Origin: Myxococcales bacterium
GTDB taxonomy: Bacteria > Myxococcota_A > Polyangia > Polyangiales > Polyangiaceae
Assembly (NCBI GenBank): GCA_016712525.1
Contig: JADJQX010000008.1
Location: 930,001 to 994,000, forward strand
Reading direction: 5' to 3'
Length of the DNA stretch: 64,000 nucleotides
The translations under genes and the position numbers were made by a program. Under the pieces are notes generated by a model. That model was not told the origin of the DNA. It saw only the letters and a list, made by a program, of their open reading frames with translations, and searched no databases. Below are positions 25,298 through 35,571 of the stretch, in pieces; the first letter of the stretch is position 1, and each line of letters starts with the position of its first letter.

Positions 25298-26317
25298 GTG
25301 GACATGGTCTCGAAGGTTCGATCTTGGGCGCTCGTGTGCGCCCTCGGCGCCGTGTGCGCCCTCGGCCCCGCGTGCGCCCACCCCGAGCACGACGCGGGCA
25401 AAGGCACGGCCGCGGCGCCCGCGAAGGAGCACGACGCCACCATCCCACCGCCGGTCACGGTGCTCGACCCGCGGGACGCTCGCCCGAAGGACGCCGCCGA
25501 TGCCGGAGAGGACGTCCGCGACGCGGCGGGCGACGCGACGGACCCGAGCCCCGAGGCTCCGAAAGGAATGAAGCTCGTGCCCGGGGGGACGTTCACGATG
25601 GGGATCGACGTGGGCGGTCAACCCGACGAGCGGCCGGCGCACAAGGTGACCCTCGCGCCTTTCTTTCTCGACGTGACCGAGATCACCCACGCCGAGTACG
25701 GCGAGTGCGTGAAGGCCGGCGCGTGCCGTGCACCCGACGCGAAGGTCATCTCACGGTTCGGCGGAGTGTTCGTCGGCCCGAACAAACCCGTCACGGGCAT
25801 CACGTGGGGCGACACTCGCGCCTACTGCGCGTTCCGCGGAAAGAGGCTGCCGCGGGAGGCCGAGCTCGAGCGCGCGGTGCGAGGCGACGACGGACGCCGC
25901 TACCCGTGGGGCAACGAGCCGCCCACGCACGAGCGTACGGTCTTCCAGTCGAGCAAGACCGAGGACGTGGGCACCCACCCGCTCGGCCGTGGCCCCTACG
26001 GCCACGACGACCTCGCCGGGAACGTGTGGGAGTGGATGGAGGACATGTACGACCCCTTCGCCTACACCCGACCTGGCGCCGACCGCGGCGAGCCCGGCTC
26101 GTGCGACGAGATCCTCGCCGCCCAGAACAAGCTGCGCGCCGAGGGAAAACAAGGCTACACGGGCTCGAACCCGATCCCGACCGAGTGCGAGCGCTCCATC
26201 CGCGGAGGCGCCTACAACTACGACGCCGACGGCCTCAGGAGCTCGAACCGCGTGCACCACCCGGGCACGTTCAAGCTCCTCATGACCGGCGGGCGGTGCG
26301 CCAAAGACGCTCGCTGA
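25298..26317 (+). CDS. SUMF1/formylglycine-generating-enzyme-like lipoprotein
   Basis: Predicted 339-residue lipoprotein (lipobox ending near Cys26, LGPAC) with an Ala/Asp-rich linker and a sulfatase-modifying-factor domain from about residue 89: MKLVPGGTFTMG, FFLDVTEITHAEY, GITWGDTRAYCAFRGKRLP, EAELERAVRG, DLAGNVWEWMEDMY and IRGGAYNYDADGLR. The end has one Cys (GGRCA) and not the catalytic Cys pair region expected in true FGE, so it is likely a non-enzymatic or EgtB/protein-docking SUMF1-type protein. ATG 25298 and 25304 are both possible starts. Confidence 0.88.
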   Translation: MDMVSKVRSWALVCALGAVCALGPACAHPEHDAGKGTAAAPAKEHDATIPPPVTVLDPRDARPKDAADAGEDVRDAAGDATDPSPEAPKGMKLVPGGTFTMGIDVGGQPDERPAHKVTLAPFFLDVTEITHAEYGECVKAGACRAPDAKVISRFGGVFVGPNKPVTGITWGDTRAYCAFRGKRLPREAELERAVRGDDGRRYPWGNEPPTHERTVFQSSKTEDVGTHPLGRGPYGHDDLAGNVWEWMEDMYDPFAYTRPGADRGEPGSCDEILAAQNKLRAEGKQGYTGSNPIPTECERSIRGGAYNYDADGLRSSNRVHHPGTFKLLMTGGRCAKDAR

Positions 26318-26372
26318 GGCGCGAACGACGGCCGCCCCACGCCCCGTCGTCGGCCTCGAGCTCGCGTGAGGC

Positions 26373-26840
26373 TCAGCCTCGGATGCGCCAGTTGCCCACG
26401 ATGGCGCGGCCCACGTCGTCGCACGTCGGGTCGGTGACGAGCAGCTCGGGCCGCGCGCCACGGCAGACGAGGATCGTGTTCTGACGGAACACACGCCCGA
26501 ACGCGACGGCCTCGTCGCGGTCCATGCCGTGCACGAGCCACGCGGGCTCGCGCCACGTGCTGTCGGGGTCCTCTTCGTAGCCCACGCAGGCCTCGACGCG
26601 GTAGCAACCGAGCACGAGGAGATCGCGCAGCACGGTGTGGCGGCCCTCGTTCACCTTCCGCGGCAGGAGCATGCTGCGCGGATTGAACGCCGTCAGCACG
26701 GTGAACGGCTTCGTGAGGAGCTCGGGCAGGGTCGAGGGGTCCGTGACCGTGTCGCCGTCGAGCGAGACGCGGAGCGGTCCGTTGGCCGTCGGGAGCTCGT
26801 AGACCGTCGCCAGGTAGTGACGGAGGAGGTTATTGTCCAT
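26373..26840 (-). CDS. DUF3293 protein
   Basis: Cytoplasmic protein of 155 residues. The signature FTVLTAFNPRSMLLPRKVN followed by a leucine-rich helix (VLRDLLVLG) and GMDRDEAVAFGRVFRQNTIL matches DUF3293, a family without an assigned function. No membrane segment or catalytic motif is evident. The ATG at 26840 is well placed for a protein of the usual family length. It lies alone between the SUMF1-like and response-regulator genes. Confidence 0.85.
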   Translation of the reverse strand: MDNNLLRHYLATVYELPTANGPLRVSLDGDTVTDPSTLPELLTKPFTVLTAFNPRSMLLPRKVNEGRHTVLRDLLVLGCYRVEACVGYEEDPDSTWREPAWLVHGMDRDEAVAFGRVFRQNTILVCRGARPELLVTDPTCDDVGRAIVGNWRIRG

Positions 26841-26989
26841 CGGGGCGTACTTAGCCGGAAATCGCGCCGAGCGGAGCTGAACGTCGGCTCACCCGCCCCG
26901 CGTCAGGGCATGACCTGCGCGCCGCGCGATCGACGGTCACGCTCCTCGAACGGGGCGGGCGATCGTCGTCGAACGTCGTGACCGCCGAC

Positions 26990-27739
26990 TTAGCCATCGA
27001 ACCGGTAGCCGATGCCGCGCACGGTGAGAAAGTGCCGCGGATTCGTGGGATCGTCCTCGAGCTTCTGCCGGAGCTGCTGCATGAAGTTGTCGATCGTACG
27101 CGGCGTCCCGTGGTGGTTCGGCCCCCACACACGGCGGAAGATGTCGTCCCGCGAGAGGGCCTTCCCTCGGTTCTCGACGAGGCACATGAGCACGTCGAAC
27201 TCGGTCGCGGTGAGCTCGACCAGGGCATCTCGATGTCGCACGGAGCGCGCCGACACGTCGACCTCGACCGACGAGAAGCGCACGAGCTCCGCCTTCGGTG
27301 CGGCGCGACCGAGCCTCCGGAGGGCGACGCGCACGCGCGCCAAGAGCTCCGCGAGGCTGAACGGCTTCGCGACGTAGTCTTCGGCGCCGAGCTCGAGCCC
27401 GGTGACCTTGTCCATCTCGCCGGTCCGCGCGGAGAGCACGATGATGGGCACCGAGATGCCCTCGGCGCGGAGCTCGTGCATGACCTCGAAGCCGTTCTTG
27501 CGGGGCAACATGACGTCGAGCACGACGAGGTCCGGGCGCTCGGCGCGGATCACCTGGAGCCCGCGCTCGCCATCGTCGGCGAGGGTGACGCGGTAGCCTT
27601 CGGCTTCGAGGTTGATGCGAAGCCCGAGCGCGATCGCCGGGTCGTCCTCGACGACGAGCACGTGCCGCCCTTCCAGTCCGGAGCCGTCGGTGCGGCGATC
27701 CGAGAGCGGCTCGGGCGAGTCGACCTTTCCGTTAGCCAC
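26990..27739 (-). CDS. OmpR/PhoB-family response regulator
   Basis: Response regulator of 249 residues with receiver domain (VLVVEDDP, phospho-acceptor Asp75 in VVLDVMLP, SARTGE and KPF lysine) and C-terminal winged-helix DNA-binding domain (ELTATEFDVLMCL, RTIDNFMQQLRQKLEDDP, TVRGIGYRFDG). The start codon appears to be GTG at 27739. It lies downstream of the kinase at 27835-28818 and is clearly its partner. The arrangement resembles PhoB/PhoR, but the regulon is not indicated. Confidence 0.95.
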   Translation of the reverse strand: MANGKVDSPEPLSDRRTDGSGLEGRHVLVVEDDPAIALGLRINLEAEGYRVTLADDGERGLQVIRAERPDLVVLDVMLPRKNGFEVMHELRAEGISVPIIVLSARTGEMDKVTGLELGAEDYVAKPFSLAELLARVRVALRRLGRAAPKAELVRFSSVEVDVSARSVRHRDALVELTATEFDVLMCLVENRGKALSRDDIFRRVWGPNHHGTPRTIDNFMQQLRQKLEDDPTNPRHFLTVRGIGYRFDG

Positions 27740-27834
27740 GCTCCGACGTTACATCATCGCGCGCCGCCGAACGAGCGGATCACGCGGTCGGGATCGCCGA
27801 AAAACCCCGTAGCTGCGGAACGTTGCAAAATTCG

Positions 27835-28818
27835 TCACTCGGTCGCGACGAGCTCCCGGGGGAGCACGAACGAGAACGTGGACCCCCGCTCCTTGGCGCT
27901 CTCGACGGTGACCTTGGCGCCGTGGGCCCGCGCGACGTGCTTGACGATCGCGAGGCCGAGGCCGCTGCCCTCGCGCATCCGAGAGAGGCGGTCGTCGATG
28001 CGGTAGAACTTCTGGAAGATGCGCTCGCGCTCGTGGCCGGGGATGCCCTCGCCGTTGTCGCTGACCTCGAAGGCGACGCGCCCCTCCTTCGTGACCTTGA
28101 CGACGAGCCGCACCACGGGCGGGCTTCCCCCGTATTTGAGCGCGTTGGACATGAGGTTCACGAGGAGGTCGGCGACGGCCGCGCGATCGACCCGGACCAC
28201 GAGCGCGGCGGCCTCGGGGGACACGTCGCTCGCGTAGTCGAGGTCCGGGCTCTTCGTTCGATACGGAGCGAACGCGTCCTCGGCATCAGCAACCAAGTCC
28301 GACACGAGCTCTTCGCGGAGCTCGTACACCTTGCGCCCGGCCTGCATTCGCCCGAAATCGAGCAGGCGCTCGATGAGCCGCGTGAGGCGCTCGGTCTCCG
28401 TTCGGAGCTGCGCGACGCACTTGGCCTGGGTCTCCGGATCTCCGTTCGCGCGCTCGAGCGTCTCGGCGAAGAGGCGGATGGCGGTGAGCGGCGTACGAAA
28501 CTCGTGGCTCACCTTCGAGACGAAGTCGGCCTGGAGCTCGGAGAGGTTGGCCTCTCGCCGCACGAACACGAGCACGAGCACCATCCCCGTGATCATGACG
28601 GACACGAAGGCCACCATCAGGATGCCGAAGATGAAGTTGATGCGCCCCTCGAGAAAGAGCGAAAAGATCCCGATCGCCAGCAGCAAGACCGTGGGGATGA
28701 CGAGCAGGTAGACGATCATCTGCACGATGCGGCGGTAGCCGAGGCGCTGCAGGTTCTTCGTGTTGCGCTCGGCCCAAGCTTGCGCCTTCTCTTTGTTCGT
28801 CTGTGCGGGTGCGACCAC
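27835..28818 (-). CDS. Membrane sensor histidine kinase (PhoR-like)
   Basis: Kinase of 327 residues with two closely spaced transmembrane helices (about 30-80), no sizeable periplasmic loop, then HisKA with KVSHEFRTPL, N box SNALKYGG, G1 DNGEGIPG, F box FQKFYR and G2 GSGLGLAIVKHVARAH. A sensor with so short an outer loop probably senses through the membrane or a partner. The start is GTG 28818, the only start before the divergent gene's leader; no ATG is available. It precedes the response regulator by 95 bp. Confidence 0.92.
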   Translation of the reverse strand: MVAPAQTNKEKAQAWAERNTKNLQRLGYRRIVQMIVYLLVIPTVLLLAIGIFSLFLEGRINFIFGILMVAFVSVMITGMVLVLVFVRREANLSELQADFVSKVSHEFRTPLTAIRLFAETLERANGDPETQAKCVAQLRTETERLTRLIERLLDFGRMQAGRKVYELREELVSDLVADAEDAFAPYRTKSPDLDYASDVSPEAAALVVRVDRAAVADLLVNLMSNALKYGGSPPVVRLVVKVTKEGRVAFEVSDNGEGIPGHERERIFQKFYRIDDRLSRMREGSGLGLAIVKHVARAHGAKVTVESAKERGSTFSFVLPRELVATE

Positions 28819-28902
28819 GCCCCGAATGTGCCATGAATCTGCGGAATGCGAGAGCCGCGCGTCGCCACCTGCACCCGAGCCGAGGGCCTCGTCGAGCGCG
28901 CG

Positions 28903-29511
28903 ATGGGTCGCCGCGCGGTGCTCTCGTCCGTCGTGCTCGCGGTCGTGGCCCTCGCGCGCCCGTCGGCCGCCGATCCGGAGCCTCGCGAGGTGCGCGTGGC
29001 GCGTGCCATCGAGCGGGCGCGCAGCGAGGTGCGTTCGGGCGTCGTCTACGATCGCAGGTACGTCGAGAGAGCCATGGGGGCGCCCTCCAAGGACCGCGGG
29101 GCGTGCACGGACCTCGTGGCGCGTGCGCTCGGGGCGTCCGGCTACGACGTCCAAACGAGGCTCCAGCTCGACGTGCGCCTCGCGCCCTCCGCGTACCCGG
29201 GCATTCTCTCCCCCGACGGGCGCGTCGATCACCGGCGCACCCCGAACCTCTTCGTGCTCTTCCGGAGGACGGCGCGGAGCCTCCCCGTCGACATCGGCCC
29301 CGACACCCGGTCGACGTTCGCGCCGGGCGACGTGATCGTGTGGACGTACGGGCGCTGTCCCGAGTGCAAGGCCGACCACATCGGCCTCGTGAGCGATCGG
29401 CTCGGGACCCGAGGCCTCCCGCTCGTGCTCCACAACGCGGGCCCCCGCGCGACCGAAGAAGATGCCCTCGACGCGTGGCCCATCGTCGGCCACTTTCGCC
29501 TTTTTAATTGA
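28903..29511 (+). CDS. DUF1287 secreted protein
   Basis: Secreted protein of 202 residues with a signal peptide (AVLSSVVLAVVALARPSAA) and the DUF1287 motif set: YDRRYVERAMG, RGACTDLVARAL, DVIVWTY, DHIGLVSD and VLHNAG. The conserved Cys and His suggest an NlpC/P60-like cysteine hydrolase, though that is inference. Start 28903 is chosen because it begins the signal peptide; ATG 28846 is an alternative. It diverges from the histidine kinase and has no obvious operon partner. Confidence 0.87.
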   Translation: MGRRAVLSSVVLAVVALARPSAADPEPREVRVARAIERARSEVRSGVVYDRRYVERAMGAPSKDRGACTDLVARALGASGYDVQTRLQLDVRLAPSAYPGILSPDGRVDHRRTPNLFVLFRRTARSLPVDIGPDTRSTFAPGDVIVWTYGRCPECKADHIGLVSDRLGTRGLPLVLHNAGPRATEEDALDAWPIVGHFRLFN

Positions 29512-29550
29512 ACACTTACGGCCTTCGCACCGCGCGGCCGAGCCCCCGGG

Positions 29551-30444
29551 TCAGGTGATGGCCGCGAGCATCGAGTTGAACGGCGCAGGCACGCGTAGCC
29601 ACAGCTCGAACGCGAGCGCCCCTTGGCGAACAAGCATGCCGAGCCCGTTCGCCGACCGGAGCCCAATCGCCTCGGCCGCGCGCAGGAAGGGGGTGAGCGG
29701 AGGCGCATAGACGACGTCGAGCGCCACGGCGCGTGGCCCGAGCGCCTGGAAGTCGACGGCCGAGAGCAGAGACTCTCCCGGGTCGGCGCCCGACATGCCC
29801 GCGCTCGTGCACTGAACGACGGCCGAGAGCTCCGGCTCGACCTCGGGCGACCCCTCGAGCGGACCCGCGACGATAGTGGTGCTTCGCCCTGCGCGGCGGA
29901 CGAGCGCCTCGAGCTCGTCGCGCTTCGAGCGCGCCGCGACAGGATCGGACAACGAACGACCGCGTACGTGGACCGTGCTGCATTGCAGGTCGACCGCGAG
30001 GGCCACGACCGCGGAGCGCGCCGCGCCGCCGGTGCCGAGGACGAGCGCGCTGCGACCGGTCCACGACACGGGCGCCTCCGGCACGAGCTCGCGGAGCTCG
30101 TCGGCCAGCGCGGGGGTGTCGGTGTTGAACGCGTGCACGCGCCCCGCGTCGTCGCGGACGAGCGTGTTGGCGGCGTCGACGAGGGCGGCGGTGGAGTCGA
30201 TCACGTCGACGAGGCCGAGGACCCTTTTTTTGTGCGGAACCGTGACGTTGATGCCCGACAGCTCGCCGCGGCGGAGCCTGTCCACGATCGCCGGGAGCTC
30301 GTCGCCGTTGGCGAGGATGGCCTCGTAGGTGTGCGGCAGGCCGAGCGCTCGGTATGCCGCCCGATGCATCGCCGGGCTCTTGCTGTGCCCGATCGGCGAG
30401 CCGACCACCGCGAACGCGAGGGAGGTCGTGTGGAGGGCGTTCAC
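29551..30444 (-). CDS. aroE: Shikimate dehydrogenase
   Basis: Reduces 3-dehydroshikimate to shikimate with NADPH in aromatic amino acid synthesis. The 297-residue protein has the shikimate-binding N-terminus (VVGSPIGHSKSP), catalytic Lys in NVTVPHKK, Asp in FNTDTPAL, the nucleotide-binding GTGGAARS, and GLGMLVRQGALAFELW. Its ATG overlaps the stop of xseA by 4 bp, so translation is coupled to exonuclease VII. Confidence 0.95.
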   Translation of the reverse strand: MNALHTTSLAFAVVGSPIGHSKSPAMHRAAYRALGLPHTYEAILANGDELPAIVDRLRRGELSGINVTVPHKKRVLGLVDVIDSTAALVDAANTLVRDDAGRVHAFNTDTPALADELRELVPEAPVSWTGRSALVLGTGGAARSAVVALAVDLQCSTVHVRGRSLSDPVAARSKRDELEALVRRAGRSTTIVAGPLEGSPEVEPELSAVVQCTSAGMSGADPGESLLSAVDFQALGPRAVALDVVYAPPLTPFLRAAEAIGLRSANGLGMLVRQGALAFELWLRVPAPFNSMLAAIT

Positions 30445-31964
30445 GACGCTCCTCGCTCGTTCGCCTCGACGACGTCGGCGGAGAAGCTCCCCTCGGCGAC
30501 CCGCACGGTCACCCGATCGCCCGGAGCGACCTCGCGGCTCGACCGGACGGCCCTCCCCGACGCGAGCGCGACGATGGAGTACCCGCGGCCAAGCACCTTG
30601 AGGGGGCTCATGGCGTCGAGGCGCGAGGCGAGGCGCGCCACGTCCGTCTCGCGAGACCCGAGGAGCGCCGAGGCGGCGTGCACGATGCGGCCACGGGCAC
30701 GAGCGAGCGCCTCGCGCTCCCTCGCCAAGACGGCGCGTGGATCCTGCGCCGAGATCCGCGTCGCGAGCGCCCGCTGCCCGTCGCGCTCGGCCGTGAGTCG
30801 GCTCCGAACCGCGCGGGCGAGGCGGGCGCGTCGATCGTCGAGGCCCTGTTGGGCGCGAGCGACGAGGAGCCGCGGGTCGTCGAGGCGCTTCTCGATCGAC
30901 GCGAGCGCGAGGCCGCTCGACGCGAGCTTGCCGCGCATGGCACGCACGAGGCCGCGCCGGCGCTCGGCGAGCAGGCTCTGGCGTGCCCTCGCGTCGGGGA
31001 CGACGAGCTCGGCAGCCTGAGAGGGCGTGGAGGCGCGCGCGTCGGAGGCGAAGTCGACCAGGGTCACGTCGACCTCGTGGCCGACCGCCGAGACCACGGG
31101 GACCCGGAGGTCCGCGACCGCGCGCACGACCGCCTCGTCGTTGAACGCAGCGAGATCGTCCGTCGAGCCTCCCCCACGGGCCAAGATGACGACGTCGACC
31201 TCGGGGACACGCTCGAGATCGCGGAGGGCGCGCACGATCTGAGCCGCGGCCGTCGCGCCTTGAACTTGTGCGGGAGCCAAGAGCACGTGGGCTCCCCCCC
31301 TCCGAAACGCCACCCGACAGATGTCGTGAATCACGGCCCCCGTGCGCGAGGTGACCACCCCGATGGTGCGGGGGTCGGCCGGGAGCGGGCGCTTGCGCTC
31401 CTCACGGAACAGACCTTCGGCGGCGAGCTTCGCCTTGAGCTTCTCGAGCGCCTCGAGGAGGGCTCCCCTCCCCGTGAGGCCCACCTTGTCGGCGACGAAC
31501 TGGAGGCGGCCCCGCGGCGTGTAGTACGAAGGGCGACCACGTAGGAGGAGCTGCGCACCGTCTCGAACCACGGCGCGGGCCCGAGGCGTGACGTTCGTGC
31601 GGTACACGACCACGTCGATGGCGGCGTCGTCGTCCTCGTCCTTCAACGTGAAATACAGGTGCCCGCTCTGCGCGAAGCGCACGGACCCGGCCTCCCCCGT
31701 GACGACGACGGGAGCCTCGAAGGTGGCCGCGAGCGACCGCTCGACGAGCCGCCCCAAGCCTGCGACCGTGAGCGGAGGAGGAGGCGTGGCTTCGGCGCGG
31801 GGCCCTTCCAGAGGCGCCCGACCCGCGGCTTCGGGGGCCTTCTCCGGCCGCGGCGTGGTCCGTTCGGAGGCGGAGGTCGCTCCGGGGTACGGCGGCACGA
31901 TCGACTCGGGCTTCGGCCCGCCGAAATCGAAGGTCCCTTGGACGCCGGGTTCTCGTCTCGCCAT
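30441..31964 (-). CDS. xseA: Exodeoxyribonuclease VII large subunit
   Basis: Catalytic subunit of exonuclease VII, which degrades single-stranded DNA. The predicted protein has 507 residues, with a Pro/Ala-rich N-terminal tail of about 65 residues, an OB-fold region (VVVTGEAGSVRFAQSGHLYFTLKDE), the conserved VVTSRTGAVIHDI, and ILARGGGSTDDLAAFN. The long coiled-coil arms (about 300-430) and C-terminal LKVLGRGYSIV are typical. Start 31964 is set at the first ATG after the previous intergenic region. No xseB is visible nearby. Confidence 0.94.
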   Translation of the reverse strand: MARREPGVQGTFDFGGPKPESIVPPYPGATSASERTTPRPEKAPEAAGRAPLEGPRAEATPPPPLTVAGLGRLVERSLAATFEAPVVVTGEAGSVRFAQSGHLYFTLKDEDDDAAIDVVVYRTNVTPRARAVVRDGAQLLLRGRPSYYTPRGRLQFVADKVGLTGRGALLEALEKLKAKLAAEGLFREERKRPLPADPRTIGVVTSRTGAVIHDICRVAFRRGGAHVLLAPAQVQGATAAAQIVRALRDLERVPEVDVVILARGGGSTDDLAAFNDEAVVRAVADLRVPVVSAVGHEVDVTLVDFASDARASTPSQAAELVVPDARARQSLLAERRRGLVRAMRGKLASSGLALASIEKRLDDPRLLVARAQQGLDDRRARLARAVRSRLTAERDGQRALATRISAQDPRAVLAREREALARARGRIVHAASALLGSRETDVARLASRLDAMSPLKVLGRGYSIVALASGRAVRSSREVAPGDRVTVRVAEGSFSADVVEANERGAS

Positions 31965-32097
31965 CGCTGCTCGCCGGACAAGGCTAGCTCGGCAGGGACG
32001 ACGGTAGAACACGAAAACCACGGGAGCCGTCGAACCCGCACGAAACCCATGGCTTCTTTCGTTCCGCGGCGAACCCTGGTAGGTCCGAGCGAAGCCC

Positions 32098-33627
<1,530 letters not shown>

Positions 33628-33643
33628 ACGGAGCGCGCGGTAG

Positions 33644-33693
33644 AAGCACGGGCCCGAGGGTCACGAAGGGCCCCCGGGCCTCTTCGTGCGCGA
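33644..33693. terminator. Possible bidirectional terminator hairpin
   Basis: Between convergent genes a GC-rich imperfect inverted repeat pairs GCACGGGCCCG with CGGGCC-TCTT-CGTGC. No long T tract follows on either strand, so this is a weak call. Confidence 0.3.
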
Positions 33694-33698
33694 AGGGC

Positions 33699-34064
33699 TC
33701 AGCGCACGGGCGTGCACGCGAACGTCACGTTGTCGATCGTCCACCCCGCGTGGGCTTTGCACGCGCCGGCCGACCCGAACACCGTCTCCTTGGCGCCCGC
33801 GCCCAACATCGCGCCCGCGCGCCCTTGGGTCTGCGCGGTGACCTTCCCCGATCCGTTCTCGCACTGCACCGTCCATTGCATCGTACACGCGATGCTCCGG
33901 TCGCAGCCGTTCGAGAGCTCGAAGTCGATGCCGCTCTCTTTCTCGGTCTTCTGGATGCCGAAGCAGTCGTTCACCGAGTCGGCGCCCTCGGCCGAGCGGG
34001 GCACGAAGACCGAGACGGCAGCGACTCCCAAGACGAATCCCACGACGTGACGAATGGCGCCCAC
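33699..34064 (-). CDS. Small secreted hypothetical protein
   Basis: Protein of 121 residues with a clear signal peptide (VVGFVLGVAAVSVFVPRSAEGAD) and six cysteines in the mature part (NDCFG, NGCDRSIACT, VQCEN, GACKAH, FACTP), which suggests three disulfides. I do not recognise a family. The GTG start at 34064 has an excellent ribosome binding site, AAGGAGGAG, on the minus strand. It is convergent with accC. Confidence 0.75.
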   Translation of the reverse strand: MGAIRHVVGFVLGVAAVSVFVPRSAEGADSVNDCFGIQKTEKESGIDFELSNGCDRSIACTMQWTVQCENGSGKVTAQTQGRAGAMLGAGAKETVFGSAGACKAHAGWTIDNVTFACTPVR

Positions 34065-34246
34065 GAGCTCCTCCTTGCCGCGGGCACCACGGTCTCGCGC
34101 GACCCACGAGGCTCCGTGGTCGGCGAGTCCGAGGCGCGTTCATCTCACGCGGCAGGCGAGAGACAAGGGACCCGCGCGAAGGTTCCGAAAAAAGATCGGC
34201 GCCCCGAAGGGCCCTCCCCGCTCGCTCGGTTCTTCAATCGTTTCCG

Positions 34247-35464
34247 CTACTTGTCGACGAAGCGCGCGGTGCCGACGAACTTCGGCGACGTGAGCCCCGT
34301 GATCTGAGCGCTCGCGCCCATCGGGCTCATCGCGAACGTCGCGGGGTCGATGGTGTAGCCGTACACCGTCCCGGAACCCTGGTTCGCCACGTAGGCGAAG
34401 CGCCCCTTCCCCGCGAGGCCGAAGCTCCTCGGAATGCGGCCCGAGGTCGGGACGCTCCCTTCGCGCGTGAGCCTCCCCTGCGCGTCGTACGTGAAGCGCG
34501 CGATGCTGTCCTCGCCGCGGTTCGATGCGTACACGACCTTGCCCGACGGGTGGGCGAAGATGGCGGCGCCGGTGTTGGCTCCGGCGAAGCCCGCGGGCAG
34601 GGACGACTTCGTCTCGACGAGCCCGAGGCCCCCCGTCGCCGCGTCGTACGAGAACGACGTCACGCTGCTCGCGAGCTCGTTCACGACGAACACGAACGGC
34701 GAGCCCGAAGCGAAGGACAGGTGGCGTGGCCCGGCGCCGGCTGGCAGCGCGACCGGCGCGAGCGCCGTGAGCTTTCCCGTGGTCTCGTCGAGCGTGTACC
34801 GGGCGACCACGTTGGCGCCGAGGCAAGGCACGAACACGGTGCGCTTCGCCGCGTCCATCTCCGCGAAGTGCGCCTTGTCTCCGGCGAGCACCACGTCGCT
34901 CGGGGCCGACAGCGTGCCGTCCGCAGCCACGGGGACCACGGCGAGGTGACCGCTCGTGTAGTGGGCGACGAGCAGGTACTTTCCGCTCGGCACGAGCGAG
35001 ACGTGGGTCGCGCCCGTACCCCCGGTCCCGACGGCCTGCCCCTTCGCGGTCAGCGTCCCCGTCTTCGGGCTCACGGCGAACGTGCGCACCTGGTTTTGCC
35101 CCGAGTCGATGGCGAACGCGAGCTGCCTCGCCTCGTCGAAGGCGAGGTACGACGGATCGTTGCCCGCCGCGACCGAGGCGAGCGGCGACAGGGCACCCGT
35201 CGTGGGATCGAGGGCGTACGTGCGCACCATGCCGTCTCCCCCGCCCACGAACGCGACCTCCGTCCGGGGTCCCTCGGGCACCGCGGCGTCCGGGACCGCA
35301 CCGTCGGGGAGCGGCGCTGCGGAGTCCACCGCGCCCCCCTCGGGGCTCGGGCCCGGAGAGGTCCTGGTCGGGCTCGGAGCGGCGCCGGCGTCGGGCTCGA
35401 CCTCCGGCTCCGAAGAGCATCCGAGGGCGAGAACGAGGACGGAGAGGAGAGCGCGCCGAGCCAT
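34247..35464 (-). CDS. Lactonase-fold (beta-propeller) lipoprotein
   Basis: Predicted 405-residue lipoprotein with lipobox LALGC, a Pro/Ala-rich linker of about 50 residues and a seven-bladed propeller of the 6-phosphogluconolactonase/YVTN type. Blade motifs recur as VRTYALDPTTGALSPLASV, VRTFAVSPKTGTLTAKGQA, VARYTLDETTGKLTALA and similar. A lipidated, exported copy is unlikely to serve central metabolism, so a binding or lactonase role in the envelope is inferred. ATG 35464 is chosen over 35530 for the lipobox position. Confidence 0.86.
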   Translation of the reverse strand: MARRALLSVLVLALGCSSEPEVEPDAGAAPSPTRTSPGPSPEGGAVDSAAPLPDGAVPDAAVPEGPRTEVAFVGGGDGMVRTYALDPTTGALSPLASVAAGNDPSYLAFDEARQLAFAIDSGQNQVRTFAVSPKTGTLTAKGQAVGTGGTGATHVSLVPSGKYLLVAHYTSGHLAVVPVAADGTLSAPSDVVLAGDKAHFAEMDAAKRTVFVPCLGANVVARYTLDETTGKLTALAPVALPAGAGPRHLSFASGSPFVFVVNELASSVTSFSYDAATGGLGLVETKSSLPAGFAGANTGAAIFAHPSGKVVYASNRGEDSIARFTYDAQGRLTREGSVPTSGRIPRSFGLAGKGRFAYVANQGSGTVYGYTIDPATFAMSPMGASAQITGLTSPKFVGTARFVDK

Positions 35465-35506
35465 GCCCCGAGCGTAACCCACCTCGCGCCCTCCCGTCCG
35501 AAGGAC

Positions 35507-35546
35507 AAAATGACGAGTACCCACGAACACTTAGGCTCGTGGGTAC
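35507..35546 (-). terminator. Intrinsic terminator of the tRNA-tuf-secE-nusG transcript
   Basis: Perfect 10-bp stem GTACCCACGA (35517-35526) and TCGTGGGTAC (35537-35546), 10-base loop, followed on the minus strand by TCGTCATTTTG. It lies 25 bp beyond the nusG stop and ends the translation cluster before the lactonase gene. Confidence 0.88.
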
Positions 35547-35571
35547 CGCTACATCGAGGGCGAGGTCCGCG

